From NCBI GenBank assembly GCA_016720905.1, contig JADKJT010000029.1:248001-312000 (forward strand): a stretch of DNA of 64,000 nt, read 5' to 3'. Shown here piece by piece: positions 34,168 to 43,398 of this stretch. The notes beneath the pieces were generated by a model that was not told the DNA's origin, searched no databases, and saw only the letters and a list, made by a program, of their open reading frames with translations. This DNA comes from Gemmatimonadaceae bacterium. Lineage in GTDB: Bacteria > Gemmatimonadota > Gemmatimonadetes > Gemmatimonadales > Gemmatimonadaceae. Numbering within the stretch: the first letter of the stretch is position 1; each line of letters begins with the position of its first letter. The position numbers and the translations under genes were made by a program.

Positions 34168-35952
34168 TTATCCCCGCAAGCCGTGTGCGTGCGCGGTATA
34201 CCACACCGTGTATGCCAGCAATCCGGCCAGCGCCGCATCACCGCCGTTCTCGATGGCCCGCCCATCGCCATCCACCAACTCGGCGGCGATCCCGTTGTCC
34301 AATGCTGCGCGACGAAGCCATGTCAGCACTTCCGCGCCATCAGGACCCAAAAGCCGAGCGAGTTGTGGAGCCAGCGCCGTCGTCTGACCCGCCACGGCCC
34401 GCACGGAGCGCCGGTACAGCGAATCCTCGCGGTCGAGCGCTTCATACATCGGCAGCCACATCAAGCTGCCCACCGGATCGTCCTCCAGCCCCGCGCCTCC
34501 GGCGAGATCGATTGACGTGGCCAATCGCGCCTTGCCGCCCCGGTCCACGGCGAAGTGCCGCAACAACGCGGCGCGCACGGCGGCCGGATCCTGCAGGCCA
34601 GCGGCTGCCTCTTCATCCAGCGTGCGCCGCAACACGTCCAGCGCCAAGGCCACGGTCGCGTTGCCGTGCAGCGTGAAGGGGTGTGGTGCCGGTCCACCCG
34701 ACGGCAGCACCTCGGTGGAATACAGCGGGACCTGCGCATCCCGACGGGCGGAGATGTCGTCAGCGGCCAGGTACAGCGTATCGGCCACCACGGGTTCCTC
34801 AACAATCTGATCGTCGTTGCTATCGCGAATGTAGCGGTCGGTGGCAATGGCATAGGACGCCGGCCCTTCAATCGCGAAGCCCGGCTGAAACAGGGTGCCG
34901 TCGAAATAGTGCACCCCTTGTCCCGGTGCATAGCCGTGCAACTCGCACACGCGCACCAGCAGTTCGCGCGCCAGTCCGGTGTCCGCCAACTGCACGGCGG
35001 GGAGCGTCCACAGCAATGCCTCGAAGTCGCGCACCGTCACGCCCGCCGCATGCCACGGGGCACGGGAACGGACGAGGTAATAGTGCGCGTCATCCAACGC
35101 GCGACCGACGCCGTAGAAATAGGCAAACAGCAGATTGCGATTGATCAATCGATCAACGCCTTCGTTTCCCGTAGTTTGCTCCATGCTGGCAAGCGCTTCA
35201 CGGGTCGCCGTCAGCAGCGCGCGCCATCCGCGACGCCGCATGACTCCCACCGTCGCCTGTGCGCCATCGCGTTCGGGGCCCACGGCCACATAGAAGGCGC
35301 ATTGCATCGTCGCGGCGGGGGCAATGACCAGATCGCGGCGAATGGCAAACGCACACGCGTCGCGCGATGCGCGGGCCGGCGCTTCCAGTCGCGCGGGGCC
35401 GTCAGCTCCGATGGCCAATGCCGCGAGTCCGGGAATCGCCGTGCCCTCCAGCAGCAATACGTCGTCCGCGCCGATACTGACACGATGCTCGTCATCGAAT
35501 GGCCTGGCCGAGCGTACTCGCTGCTGGCGATGTCCCAGCGAACCCTCCAACGCGATCTCAACCGACACCTCGGTTTGTCCGCGGTTCTCCACGCCGAGCG
35601 TGTAGACCGCCCCCGCCATGTCGGCATCGCGGCCGTACGGTGCGAACACCGTACCGCGCAGCAGGAGTGAGCCGACGGTACAGGTGAACGTGGGCAACCA
35701 GCCAACGGCCCGCTCCCACGCGATACCCTCCGACGCGAGCGCGCGCACTTGGCCATTGACGCGCAGGACCGGCACCATGAGCGGTTGACCGGCGCCTGAC
35801 TCAAACTGCTCGCTCCCCGCAAACTCAATGGCGGCGCGCGCGCCCCGGTGCAGCACGCCGACCGCATGCACTGCGCCGTCCGCGGGATTGATGCAAGGGA
35901 GGGACAGCCAGTGATTGCCTGTCACCTGCCACGGTACGTTGGGTATTTGCAC
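34168..35952 (-). CDS. Putative six-hairpin glycosidase-like protein
   Basis: I cannot assign this protein to a named family. With the GTG at 35952 it is about 594 residues. The first ~250 residues are beta-rich (FAPYGRDADMAGAVYTLGVENRG; VEIALEGSLGHRQQRV). The rest is helical with Trp, Asp and Tyr-rich motifs: VTVRDFEALLWTLPAVQLAD, GVHYFDGTLFQPGFAIEGPASYA, DRYIRDSNDDQIVEEPVVAD and LMWLPMYEALDREDSLY. This beta-sandwich plus alpha-barrel layout is that of six-hairpin glycosidases (GH15, GH65, GH94, debranching types), but catalytic residues cannot be named. No signal peptide is evident. The frame is open far upstream in unlike sequence overlapping the divergent gene. The start is uncertain and lacks a ribosome binding site. 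Confidence 0.6.
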   Translation of the reverse strand: MQIPNVPWQVTGNHWLSLPCINPADGAVHAVGVLHRGARAAIEFAGSEQFESGAGQPLMVPVLRVNGQVRALASEGIAWERAVGWLPTFTCTVGSLLLRGTVFAPYGRDADMAGAVYTLGVENRGQTEVSVEIALEGSLGHRQQRVRSARPFDDEHRVSIGADDVLLLEGTAIPGLAALAIGADGPARLEAPARASRDACAFAIRRDLVIAPAATMQCAFYVAVGPERDGAQATVGVMRRRGWRALLTATREALASMEQTTGNEGVDRLINRNLLFAYFYGVGRALDDAHYYLVRSRAPWHAAGVTVRDFEALLWTLPAVQLADTGLARELLVRVCELHGYAPGQGVHYFDGTLFQPGFAIEGPASYAIATDRYIRDSNDDQIVEEPVVADTLYLAADDISARRDAQVPLYSTEVLPSGGPAPHPFTLHGNATVALALDVLRRTLDEEAAAGLQDPAAVRAALLRHFAVDRGGKARLATSIDLAGGAGLEDDPVGSLMWLPMYEALDREDSLYRRSVRAVAGQTTALAPQLARLLGPDGAEVLTWLRRAALDNGIAAELVDGDGRAIENGGDAALAGLLAYTVWYTAHAHGLRG

Positions 35953-35983
35953 GTTGAATCGAACGAAGTGGAAAGCGCGAGGG

Positions 35984-35989
35984 TATAAT
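35984..35989 (+). promoter_or_regulatory. Possible -10 element for the barrel protein gene
   Basis: A perfect TATAAT lies 9 bases before the GTG at 35998. No convincing -35 is present at normal spacing. If used, transcription starts next to that GTG, favouring either a leaderless message or the ATG at 36028. Confidence 0.4.
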
Positions 35990-35997
35990 CTACCTTC

Positions 35998-37722
35998 GTG
36001 CCTGCCACTCCACGCCTTGCCCATCGCATGTTCCGGCCGTCTGTCTCCCCCTGTTCCGCAATCGTCGCTTGGCCCCGCCACCGTCGTTGGCCCGTGCTTC
36101 GCAGGTATGCCCTGTGGACGGTACTGGGATTCGGCGCGACCCGACCCATGGCCGCACAAGCGGTCACCGGAGCGGGTGCCGACGCCACACCACTGCCAAA
36201 GGGCGCGCTGCGACTGCGTGTGATGGGCATTTGGGATGGGTACGACAAGCTGTTCACCTCCAACGGCTCGCGCGCGATGTTCAGCGGGCTGGCCACCAAC
36301 GCACTGGGCGTTCGGCAACTGCCGCAGCTGAGCGCTGCAGAGCAGGCAATCCGTACCCTCAGCGGCATTTCGACGTTCGCGTTGTCACTCGGACCGCTGG
36401 AGGCCAGTGGTGACGCCCGACAGAGTATCGCACCGATATCGTTCGACCTGGGGCTGACCCAGAAGCTCTCCGTCGGGCTCGTCGTGCCCTATGTCGAATC
36501 GCGTGACAACGCCCTCCTGGTGCTCAACCGCGCCGGCAGCGGCGCCACCGTTGGCCAGAATCCGGCGTACTCGACCACGGGGGGGAGTACCGCACGCAGC
36601 CTGAATGGCGCGCTCCTGCGACAGCTGGCGCAGTCTCGCTCGCTGCTGGCGGCCGAAATTGCCCGCTGCGTGCCCACAACGGCGACCGGCTGCGATGCGA
36701 TCCGCGCGAATCCTGCGGGCGCGCAGCAATTGCTGCAGCAGGCGCTGGCGACGCAGTCAGCGATTGTCGCGGTCTATGGCGACAGCGTTCGTGGTGGATC
36801 CCCGGTGGTACCCATCAGCAACTCCGCCACGCAGGCAGCCATCAATGCGCGCATTGGCACCCTGCGCAGCGCGCTGGTCGGATTTGGCATCACCAGTCTC
36901 ACCGACGGCGTCCTGCCCGCCGCGGCCATTGTCGTGAACGGTCCGGGAGCCATTGCGCGCATCGCGACGGACAGTGCCTATGGTCTCGACTATCCGACAT
37001 TGGGGGGTACGCGACGGGCCGGGATCGGTGATATCGACCTCACCGCGTCGTACCTGTGGCTCAACACGCTCGGAGATCGACCGGCACAGTGGCTCGCCGC
37101 CAAGCAGTTCGGGGTGCGCAGCCAGGTGACGGCCGGTTGGCGTTTCGGCACGGCCGGTGCCGATCGCACCGACGCCGCCTTCGACGTGCCAATTGGCGAC
37201 GGGGCCAACGCCCTCCTCGCGCGCAGCACCACCGACGTCGTCCTCAACCGGTTTGTCTGGATGAGTGGTACGCTGCGCGTGGTGCAACCGTTCAGCGATC
37301 ACGCGGTGCTGCGGCAACCGCTCCTGACAGACTCGACGTTCTTTCTCCCGTCGGTGGCCTCGCGCGCCACGCGTTCGCTGGGTCGACATCTCGATGTGGA
37401 ACTCGCGCCGCGCCTCATGCTCGGCCAGTTCTTCGGGCTCTCCGGTGGCTATCAGTATCGACGCGCCGATGCGGACCGCTACGAATTCGGCGCCACCGAT
37501 TCCCTGCCGGCGACGTCATTCGATATCGGTGCGCGCACTTCGCAGGCCTACATGTTCGGCGCGACGTTTTCGACCCTGTCCAGCTATGCCCGCGGACGAT
37601 CCAAGTGGCCGGTGGAAGTGCTCTACGTACACATTGCGCCGATCACGGGCAGCGGCGACGCACCGGCCATCTCCACCGATCGTCTGGAATTGCGCGTCTA
37701 TACCGGCTTTCCGCGACGCTGA
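35998..37722 (+). CDS. Putative outer-membrane beta-barrel protein
   Basis: Unrecognised 574-residue protein. A basic then hydrophobic stretch (RRYALWTVLGFGATRPMAAQA) ends in a plausible signal-peptidase site before VTGAGADATPLP. The rest is beta-rich with alternating hydrophobic strands and aromatic ends, including LSVGLVVPYVES, DIDLTASYLWLNTLG, RSQVTAGWRFGT and ELRVYTGFPRR. The final strand suggests an outer-membrane barrel. A helical Ala/Gln-rich insertion (residues ~200-300) may be a plug or extracellular part. Starts at GTG 35998 or ATG 36028 are both possible; the upstream TATAAT favours the ATG. It is divergent from the glycosidase-like gene, and a shared role in glycan uptake is speculation. 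The 3' end overlaps recN by 25 bases. Confidence 0.65.
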   Translation: MPATPRLAHRMFRPSVSPCSAIVAWPRHRRWPVLRRYALWTVLGFGATRPMAAQAVTGAGADATPLPKGALRLRVMGIWDGYDKLFTSNGSRAMFSGLATNALGVRQLPQLSAAEQAIRTLSGISTFALSLGPLEASGDARQSIAPISFDLGLTQKLSVGLVVPYVESRDNALLVLNRAGSGATVGQNPAYSTTGGSTARSLNGALLRQLAQSRSLLAAEIARCVPTTATGCDAIRANPAGAQQLLQQALATQSAIVAVYGDSVRGGSPVVPISNSATQAAINARIGTLRSALVGFGITSLTDGVLPAAAIVVNGPGAIARIATDSAYGLDYPTLGGTRRAGIGDIDLTASYLWLNTLGDRPAQWLAAKQFGVRSQVTAGWRFGTAGADRTDAAFDVPIGDGANALLARSTTDVVLNRFVWMSGTLRVVQPFSDHAVLRQPLLTDSTFFLPSVASRATRSLGRHLDVELAPRLMLGQFFGLSGGYQYRRADADRYEFGATDSLPATSFDIGARTSQAYMFGATFSTLSSYARGRSKWPVEVLYVHIAPITGSGDAPAISTDRLELRVYTGFPRR

Positions 37723-39428
37723 GCGGCGGTGCGTCGGGTGGCCGCGGGCAACGACGGTTCGTCGACGCGGCCACGTTCGAGCAACTCGCGGGCGTGTGCA
37801 CGACTGACTTCCCGATCGGCGTCACCTCCCAGCATGCGGGCAATTTCCAGGACTCGAAACTCGTCGTGCACCACCGACGTGTCCGCCGTGGTGACCGTGC
37901 CGACGGCGCCCTTGCGCACCACCACGTGGTGGTGCGCACGCGCCGCGATCTGCGCGAGATGCGAGATGGCGAGCACTTGATGATGCCCCGCCACGCGTCG
38001 CATCAAGGCGCCCACCTGCCAGGCAATCGCCCCACCGATGCCCGCGTCGACTTCATCGAAGACGAGCGTTGGCACACGCTGCAGGCGGGCGAGTACCGTG
38101 CTGAGCGCCAGCATGACCCGCGAGAGCTCGCCACCGGAGGCGATGCGATGCAGTGGACGGAGGTCACTCCCGGCATTCAAGGCGGCGAGAAACCCCACCG
38201 ACTCCGCACCGGATTCGCCAATCGCGTCAAGCGTGGTCAGCGACAACTCAAAGCGTCCATCGGGCATTCCGAGTTCCGGGAGCAACGACGCCACCGCCAC
38301 GCCAAGCTGTGTCGCACCCGCTGTGCGCCGTCGAGACAGGTTGGCGGCGGCTTCCGCCAGCGCACCGTCAGCGGCGGCCCGCGACTCGGCGATGGCGCGC
38401 AGATCGAGCGCCCCCCCATCAACAAGGTCGAGCTCTTCGCGCGCGCGCTGCCACGTGGACACCACGTCCGCCAGTGTGGGCCCGTGCTTGCGGAGCAGGC
38501 CATTCAGCACGTCGCGACGCGCGCCGAGTCGACGCAGGCGTTCCGGATCGGCGTCGATCGACTCCGCGTATCCCTCGAGTTCCCGTGAGAGCTCATCGAG
38601 CGAGTAGACCGCGCCATCAAAGACACCCTGCCATCGTTCCGTTTCCGGATCGATGCGCGCGAGCGCCGCGAGCGCGCGACGCACCGTGCCGAGTCGCCCG
38701 AGGGCCGCATGCTCATCGCCACTGATCGCGGACGCTGCCTGCGAAGCGGTCGTGCGCAACTCTTCGGCGTGGCTGAGGCGACGAATGTCCGCATCCAGCG
38801 CCTCATCTTCGCCAACGACTGGCCGCGCCCCGTCAATTTCCCCCACAACGAAACGCAGGTAGTCGGCTCGACGCTCGGCATCCTTGCGCCGCGCCTCGAG
38901 TTCCCGTTCACGCGCCACTAACGCGCTCCGATGGGCATACGCGTCGGCCACCTGCCGTTTCTCCGCCTCGGCCCCTACGAACGCGTCGAGGATATCGCGC
39001 TGATGCTCCGGCTCGAGCAGTTGTCGTGAGTCGTGCTGGCCGTGCACACTCACCAACAGCGCACCGATGTCCGCGAGGAGCGACGCGGTCACGGTGGTGC
39101 CGTTGATCCAGGCACGAGAGCGCCCATTCGCACCGATTTCCCGTTTCAGCACCAGCAGATCGTCATCCGACTCAATGCCGCGCGCGTCGAGCACGGCGCG
39201 CACGCCGTCCCCGCTTTTGAGCTCGAAGACCCCTTCGACCGTGGCCTTCTCAGTGCCGGCACGCACACGATCCGACGCGGCCCGTTCACCGAGCAGCATG
39301 CCCAGTGCGCCGACAATCAGCGACTTCCCTGCCCCGGTCTCCCCAGTGAGCACGTTGAGCCCTTCGGACAACGGCAACGTGACGGCATCGATGACGGCCA
39401 CGTTGCGCAGGCGCAGCTCAATGAGCAT
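37698..39428 (-). CDS. recN: DNA repair protein RecN
   Basis: SMC-like ATPase of double-strand break repair. N-terminal LIELRLRNVAVIDAVTLPL is followed by Walker A GETGAGKS at 29-36. VSVHGQHDSRQLLEPEHQRDILD is the family Q-loop region, and a long coiled coil spans about residues 150-380. The ABC signature IASGGELSRVMLAL and Walker B PTLVFDEVDAGIGG lie in the C-terminal half. Length of 576 residues is normal. It overlaps the convergent barrel gene by 25 bases at the 3' end and follows nadK, the frequent nadK-recN pair. Confidence 0.95.
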   Translation of the reverse strand: MLIELRLRNVAVIDAVTLPLSEGLNVLTGETGAGKSLIVGALGMLLGERAASDRVRAGTEKATVEGVFELKSGDGVRAVLDARGIESDDDLLVLKREIGANGRSRAWINGTTVTASLLADIGALLVSVHGQHDSRQLLEPEHQRDILDAFVGAEAEKRQVADAYAHRSALVARERELEARRKDAERRADYLRFVVGEIDGARPVVGEDEALDADIRRLSHAEELRTTASQAASAISGDEHAALGRLGTVRRALAALARIDPETERWQGVFDGAVYSLDELSRELEGYAESIDADPERLRRLGARRDVLNGLLRKHGPTLADVVSTWQRAREELDLVDGGALDLRAIAESRAAADGALAEAAANLSRRRTAGATQLGVAVASLLPELGMPDGRFELSLTTLDAIGESGAESVGFLAALNAGSDLRPLHRIASGGELSRVMLALSTVLARLQRVPTLVFDEVDAGIGGAIAWQVGALMRRVAGHHQVLAISHLAQIAARAHHHVVVRKGAVGTVTTADTSVVHDEFRVLEIARMLGGDADREVSRAHARELLERGRVDEPSLPAATRRTAAQRRGKPV

Positions 39429-39452
39429 CCGTGAGTCGACCGGGAGAAAGGG

Positions 39453-40322
39453 TCAGGCGGTTTCGCCGTCGCGTTCGCTGAGTCCGCCCCAGCCGAACTT
39501 CCGTCGCATCCGACTGAAGAATGTGGTGCCGGGAAAGCGAACGATGTGCACCGGATTGGGAGCGCGACGTACGACGAGCGTCTCCCCACTGGTGAACGTA
39601 GTACCGACCTGGCCGTCGATGGTTACCAAGAGTTCGTCCGGCCCATCCTCAGCACGCACCTTCACCACCACCTGCGGCGGCAGCACGAGCGGGCGCATGG
39701 CCAGTGTGTGGGGCGAAACCGGCGTGAGCACGATACTCTCCACCGTCGGCACGACGATGGGCCCACCCGCCGAGAGTGAATAGCCGGTCGATCCGGTGGG
39801 CGACGACAGCACGAGCCCGTCGGCAGAATAGGTACCGATCAACTCGTCATCGACGAATACCGACAGCTTCACCACGCGCGCGAAACCACCCTTGTGCAAC
39901 ACCACGTCGTTGAGCGCCAGCCATTCACACCGCTGATGACCTTCGCGATCGAGCGCCGCCGATTGGAGTGCCATGCGCGCCTCGGAGGCAAAATCCCCTG
40001 CGGCAAATCGACGAACCCCCAACTCGAGTTCATCGCCACTGCAACTGGTGAGGAAACCCAATCGCCCGAGGTTGATCCCCAGGATGGGGATGGCGTACCC
40101 GTTCAGGAACCGCGCCCCTCGCAGCAAGGTCCCGTCGCCGCCGAGGGTGAAGAGCGCGTCAACCTGATGCGGATCCTCCAGGCGCTCGCCCTCTTCCGCG
40201 ATTTCCCACAACTCGGGTTCGAATGCCAGCGTCAGCCCGAGGGACGGGGAAATATCCAGGAGCGTGCTCAGGATGTCGGGCAGCCCGACGTATCCGCGAT
40301 GACCGATGATGCCGACGCGCAT
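39453..40322 (-). CDS. nadK: NAD kinase
   Basis: Phosphorylates NAD to NADP. The GGDGT motif is at residues 61-65, with GINLGRLGFLT near 84, the conserved region LNDVVLHKGG near 140 and the second signature DGLVLSSPTGSTGYSLSAGGPIV near 168. Length of 289 residues is typical. Its ATG shares one base with the dxs stop (TGATG). recN follows after about 24 bases. Confidence 0.95.
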   Translation of the reverse strand: MRVGIIGHRGYVGLPDILSTLLDISPSLGLTLAFEPELWEIAEEGERLEDPHQVDALFTLGGDGTLLRGARFLNGYAIPILGINLGRLGFLTSCSGDELELGVRRFAAGDFASEARMALQSAALDREGHQRCEWLALNDVVLHKGGFARVVKLSVFVDDELIGTYSADGLVLSSPTGSTGYSLSAGGPIVVPTVESIVLTPVSPHTLAMRPLVLPPQVVVKVRAEDGPDELLVTIDGQVGTTFTSGETLVVRRAPNPVHIVRFPGTTFFSRMRRKFGWGGLSERDGETA

Positions 40323-42214
40323 CAGCCGGCCATCGCGTCAGACGTATGCAGTGCGCGCACGCGCTCCGCGAGTCCGGCGGCATCGAGTCCGAGCGACGCC
40401 AACTGCTTGGCGCGCGACGCGGCGTAAATAATGCGGTCAGGCACACCGTGCGTGGCCACGCGCACCGCAGGCGCGAGTCGCTGGATGATCGCTGACATGT
40501 ACGCACCAAAGCCGTTCACCACTGCGCCCTCCTCCACTGTCAGCACCTGCGTGTGTTCAGCGAGAATGGCGTTCAGCGTGACCTCGTCGTACGGCTTGAG
40601 ATATCGGCAGTTGACCACGGTGACATCGAGTCCTTCCGCGGACAGGACCTCGGCGGCCTGCAGCGCCGTCTCGACCATGGTCCCCACCGCAAGAATGGCG
40701 AACTCGCGCCCCTGCCGCAGCACCTCCCACGTGCCGTACGGCGTGGCGGCAATCTGTGACATCTCCGGCGGGGTATCCGGCGAGGCGTCTCGCGGATAGC
40801 GCAGACAGAACGGGCCGCTGGTATGCTCCACGGCCGCCCTCAGCAATCCGAGCATCTCCGCCCCATTGCGCGGGGCCGTCACCGTCATGCCAGGCACCGC
40901 GAGCATATAGGGGATGTCATACATGCCCATGTGCGTCTCGCCATCCTCGCCCACGAGGCCCGCGCGATCCATGGCGAAAATCACCGGGAGATTCTGCATC
41001 GCCGCATCGTGAATAATGTTGTCGTACCCACGTTGCAGAAACGTCGAGTAAATCGTGACGATCGGACGCAGCCCGCGCGTTGCAAGTCCCGCCGCAAAGG
41101 TCACACCGTGCCCTTCGGCGATCCCCACGTCAAAAAACCGATCGGGAAAGGCCTTTGCGAATGCGCCGGTACCAGTACCGCCAGGCATGGCCGCCGTGAT
41201 CACTACGACGTCCGCGCGCTCCGTACCCAGTTCCAGCAGGCCTTTCCCGTACACCGCCGTCCACGCCTGATTGGCGGTGCTGGCCTTGAGCTGCTTGCCC
41301 GTGGCCGGGTCGTGCCCCGGAGGCAGCGCATGCCACTTCTCCCCGTGATCGCCGGCCGGAAAGCCGCGCCCCTTTTGTGTGATCACGTGCACCAGGCGCG
41401 GCGTGGTCATGCCACGCACGGCCGTGAAGGTCTCCAGCAGCGCGTCGATATCGTGACCATCGATGGGGCCGAAATACCGGAATCCCAGTTCCTCAAACAG
41501 GACGCCCGGGGTGAGAAACGACTTCACGCTTTCTTCCCACTTTCGCACCAGGGTGCTCATGCCGCTGAAGGGCGCTGGCGCGTTGTCCACCAGATCGCCG
41601 ATGCGCGAACGCACGCGATTGTAGAGCGGATTGCGCTGGATGCTCGTGAGATACTTGTGCATCGCCCCCACGTTCGGGGCAATGGACATCTCGTTGTCGT
41701 TGAGCACGACAATGATGTCCCGGTCGGAATGGCCGGCATTGTTGAGCCCTTCGTACGCCAACCCCGAGCCCATCGATCCATCGCCGATGATCGCGGCGAC
41801 CTTGAATCGTTCCGCGAGCACATCGCGTCCCGCGGCGATGCCAAGCGCGGCGGAGATGGCCGTGGCCGCGTGACCCGCGCCAAAGGTGTCGTATTCGCTT
41901 TCCGTGCGCTTGAGGAATCCCGACAGTCCGTCTTCCTGTCGCAGCGTCTCCATGCGCGCATTGCGACCGGTGAGGAGCTTGTGCGGATAGCCCTGATGCC
42001 CGACGTCCCAGACCAGCTGATCGCGCGGCGTATCAAACACCGTATGCAGGGCAATCGTCAGCTCGACCACGCCGAGCCCGGCCCCGATATGTCCACCCGT
42101 CCGCGAGCAGACGTCAATGAGACGCTCGCGCATGTCCTGCGCGAGCGTGCGCAGGTCATCGCGTGACAGCGTCTTGAGATCAGCCGGGGACTGAATGCCC
42201 TCGAGAATCGACAT
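40322..42214 (-). CDS. dxs: 1-deoxy-D-xylulose-5-phosphate synthase
   Basis: Thiamine-diphosphate enzyme that makes DXP from pyruvate and glyceraldehyde 3-phosphate, entry to the MEP pathway. It starts MSILEGIQSPADLKTLSRDDLRTLAQD. Motifs: GGHIGAGLGVVELTIALH, ThDP motif IIGDGSMGSGLAYEGLNNAG, GPIDGHDIDALLETF, and the transketolase-like central region MDRAGLVGEDGETHMGMYD. Length of 630 residues is normal. The frame is open upstream into ispA, but the ATG at 42214 is the family start. It follows ispA and xseAB, a classic order. Confidence 0.96.
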   Translation of the reverse strand: MSILEGIQSPADLKTLSRDDLRTLAQDMRERLIDVCSRTGGHIGAGLGVVELTIALHTVFDTPRDQLVWDVGHQGYPHKLLTGRNARMETLRQEDGLSGFLKRTESEYDTFGAGHAATAISAALGIAAGRDVLAERFKVAAIIGDGSMGSGLAYEGLNNAGHSDRDIIVVLNDNEMSIAPNVGAMHKYLTSIQRNPLYNRVRSRIGDLVDNAPAPFSGMSTLVRKWEESVKSFLTPGVLFEELGFRYFGPIDGHDIDALLETFTAVRGMTTPRLVHVITQKGRGFPAGDHGEKWHALPPGHDPATGKQLKASTANQAWTAVYGKGLLELGTERADVVVITAAMPGGTGTGAFAKAFPDRFFDVGIAEGHGVTFAAGLATRGLRPIVTIYSTFLQRGYDNIIHDAAMQNLPVIFAMDRAGLVGEDGETHMGMYDIPYMLAVPGMTVTAPRNGAEMLGLLRAAVEHTSGPFCLRYPRDASPDTPPEMSQIAATPYGTWEVLRQGREFAILAVGTMVETALQAAEVLSAEGLDVTVVNCRYLKPYDEVTLNAILAEHTQVLTVEEGAVVNGFGAYMSAIIQRLAPAVRVATHGVPDRIIYAASRAKQLASLGLDAAGLAERVRALHTSDAMAG

Positions 42215-42269
42215 GGAGGAATCGAATATGGCGGCGCGGTTGCAACTGCGCCAAAGTGATGCGGCGTCC

Positions 42270-43181
42270 TCAGGAACGCCGTTCGACGATAAACCGGGCC
42301 AACTGTTCAAGCGGCGGCGTCAACAAGTGCTCTTCCGCCAACGCCGCGCAACTCTCCTCAACCAACGCGATCGCCTTCGCGATCGCCCCTTCGATACCCA
42401 ACAAGGCCGGATAGGTGCTTTTGTTGAGATCCAAATCCCGGCCAGCCGTCTTCCCCAACTGGTCCGTGGTGGACGTGACATCAAGAACATCGTCGGCGAT
42501 CTGGAACGCCAGCCCGACCGCCGCGCCATAGTGTGCCAACGCCAGTCGCTGGCGCTCACTGGCACGCGCGGCCCGTGCGCCCAAAGTGACCGACGCCTTG
42601 ATCAGCGCGCCAGTCTTCAGGCGATGGACGCGTTCGAGTGCCTCCACGGTCAGGTGCACGCCTTCCGCTTGCAGGTCGAGCAGCTGCCCACCGATCATGC
42701 CGCCGCCGCCGGACGCTTCCATCAACTCGCGCACGACGGCGGCCGCCTCGAGATTCGGCAGCCCCAGCGTCCGTGCGGCATGCCAGGCACTGCGGGCGGC
42801 CAATGGCACCATGGCGAGGCCGGCGGCGGTGGCAACGGGTACACCGTACACTCGATGCACCGTCGGGCGTCCTCGGCGCATGTCGTCATCGTCCATGCAT
42901 GGCAGATCGTCATGCACGAGGGAATACGCGTGCACCACTTCCACCGACGCGGCGAGGTGGCTGGCGTCGCCCGTGCCGCCACAGGCGCGATAGGCTTCAA
43001 GCAACAGAATGGCGCGCAGCCGTTTGCCTTCACCGAGCAGCGAATAGCGGATCGCGTCGGCCGTCAGCGGATCGATCTCGCCCAGCCACTGGGCGCAAAA
43101 CACGTCAAGTGCGCGCAGCAGGGCGCCGCGAGCCGTCGCGAAGCGGCCGGACAACAGTTCAGTATCCGTCGGCGAAGGCAC
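42270..43181 (-). CDS. ispA: Polyprenyl (farnesyl/geranylgeranyl) diphosphate synthase
   Basis: Trans-prenyltransferase that elongates DMAPP with IPP. The first aspartate-rich motif is in VHAYSLVHDDLPCMDDDDMRRGRPT (residues ~83-107), with the two-residue insertion typical of bacterial farnesyl diphosphate synthases. The second aspartate motif is in AFQIADDVLDVTSTTDQLGKTAGRD. GEGKRLRAILLLEA is the IPP-binding region. Chain length (C15 or C20) is not certain. It starts four bases after the xseB stop and precedes dxs. Confidence 0.93.
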   Translation of the reverse strand: MPSPTDTELLSGRFATARGALLRALDVFCAQWLGEIDPLTADAIRYSLLGEGKRLRAILLLEAYRACGGTGDASHLAASVEVVHAYSLVHDDLPCMDDDDMRRGRPTVHRVYGVPVATAAGLAMVPLAARSAWHAARTLGLPNLEAAAVVRELMEASGGGGMIGGQLLDLQAEGVHLTVEALERVHRLKTGALIKASVTLGARAARASERQRLALAHYGAAVGLAFQIADDVLDVTSTTDQLGKTAGRDLDLNKSTYPALLGIEGAIAKAIALVEESCAALAEEHLLTPPLEQLARFIVERRS

Positions 43182-43185
43182 TGAG

Positions 43186-43398
43186 TCAGCCTCCGAGTTC
43201 CGTCACGGAGAACGATCCGTCCGCCGCTTCAATCAGCTGCTGCACCCGCGCATCCACCGTCTGCAGCGCTTGAGACGCCGAGCGCAGATGACTAATGCCC
43301 TCCTCAAAGAGCTTCAGCGCCCGGTCGAGATCGATGTCCGAGCGTTCCAGCTCGCGCACGATGTCTTCCAGTCGATGCAGGATCTCTTCAAACGTCAC
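43186..43398 (-). CDS. xseB: Exodeoxyribonuclease VII small subunit
   Basis: Small helical subunit of exonuclease VII. The 70-residue product MTFEEILHRLEDIVRELERSDIDLDRALKLFEEG carries the family signature (LE.IV..LE....LD.AL.LFEEG). Its GTG start overlaps the xseA stop (GTGA), so subunits are translationally coupled. Confidence 0.93.
   Translation of the reverse strand: MTFEEILHRLEDIVRELERSDIDLDRALKLFEEGISHLRSASQALQTVDARVQQLIEAADGSFSVTELGG

Noticed and set aside
37056..38588. 510-codon plus-strand ORF across the barrel gene end and recN
   Set aside because: Spans two real genes in other frames and has no motifs.
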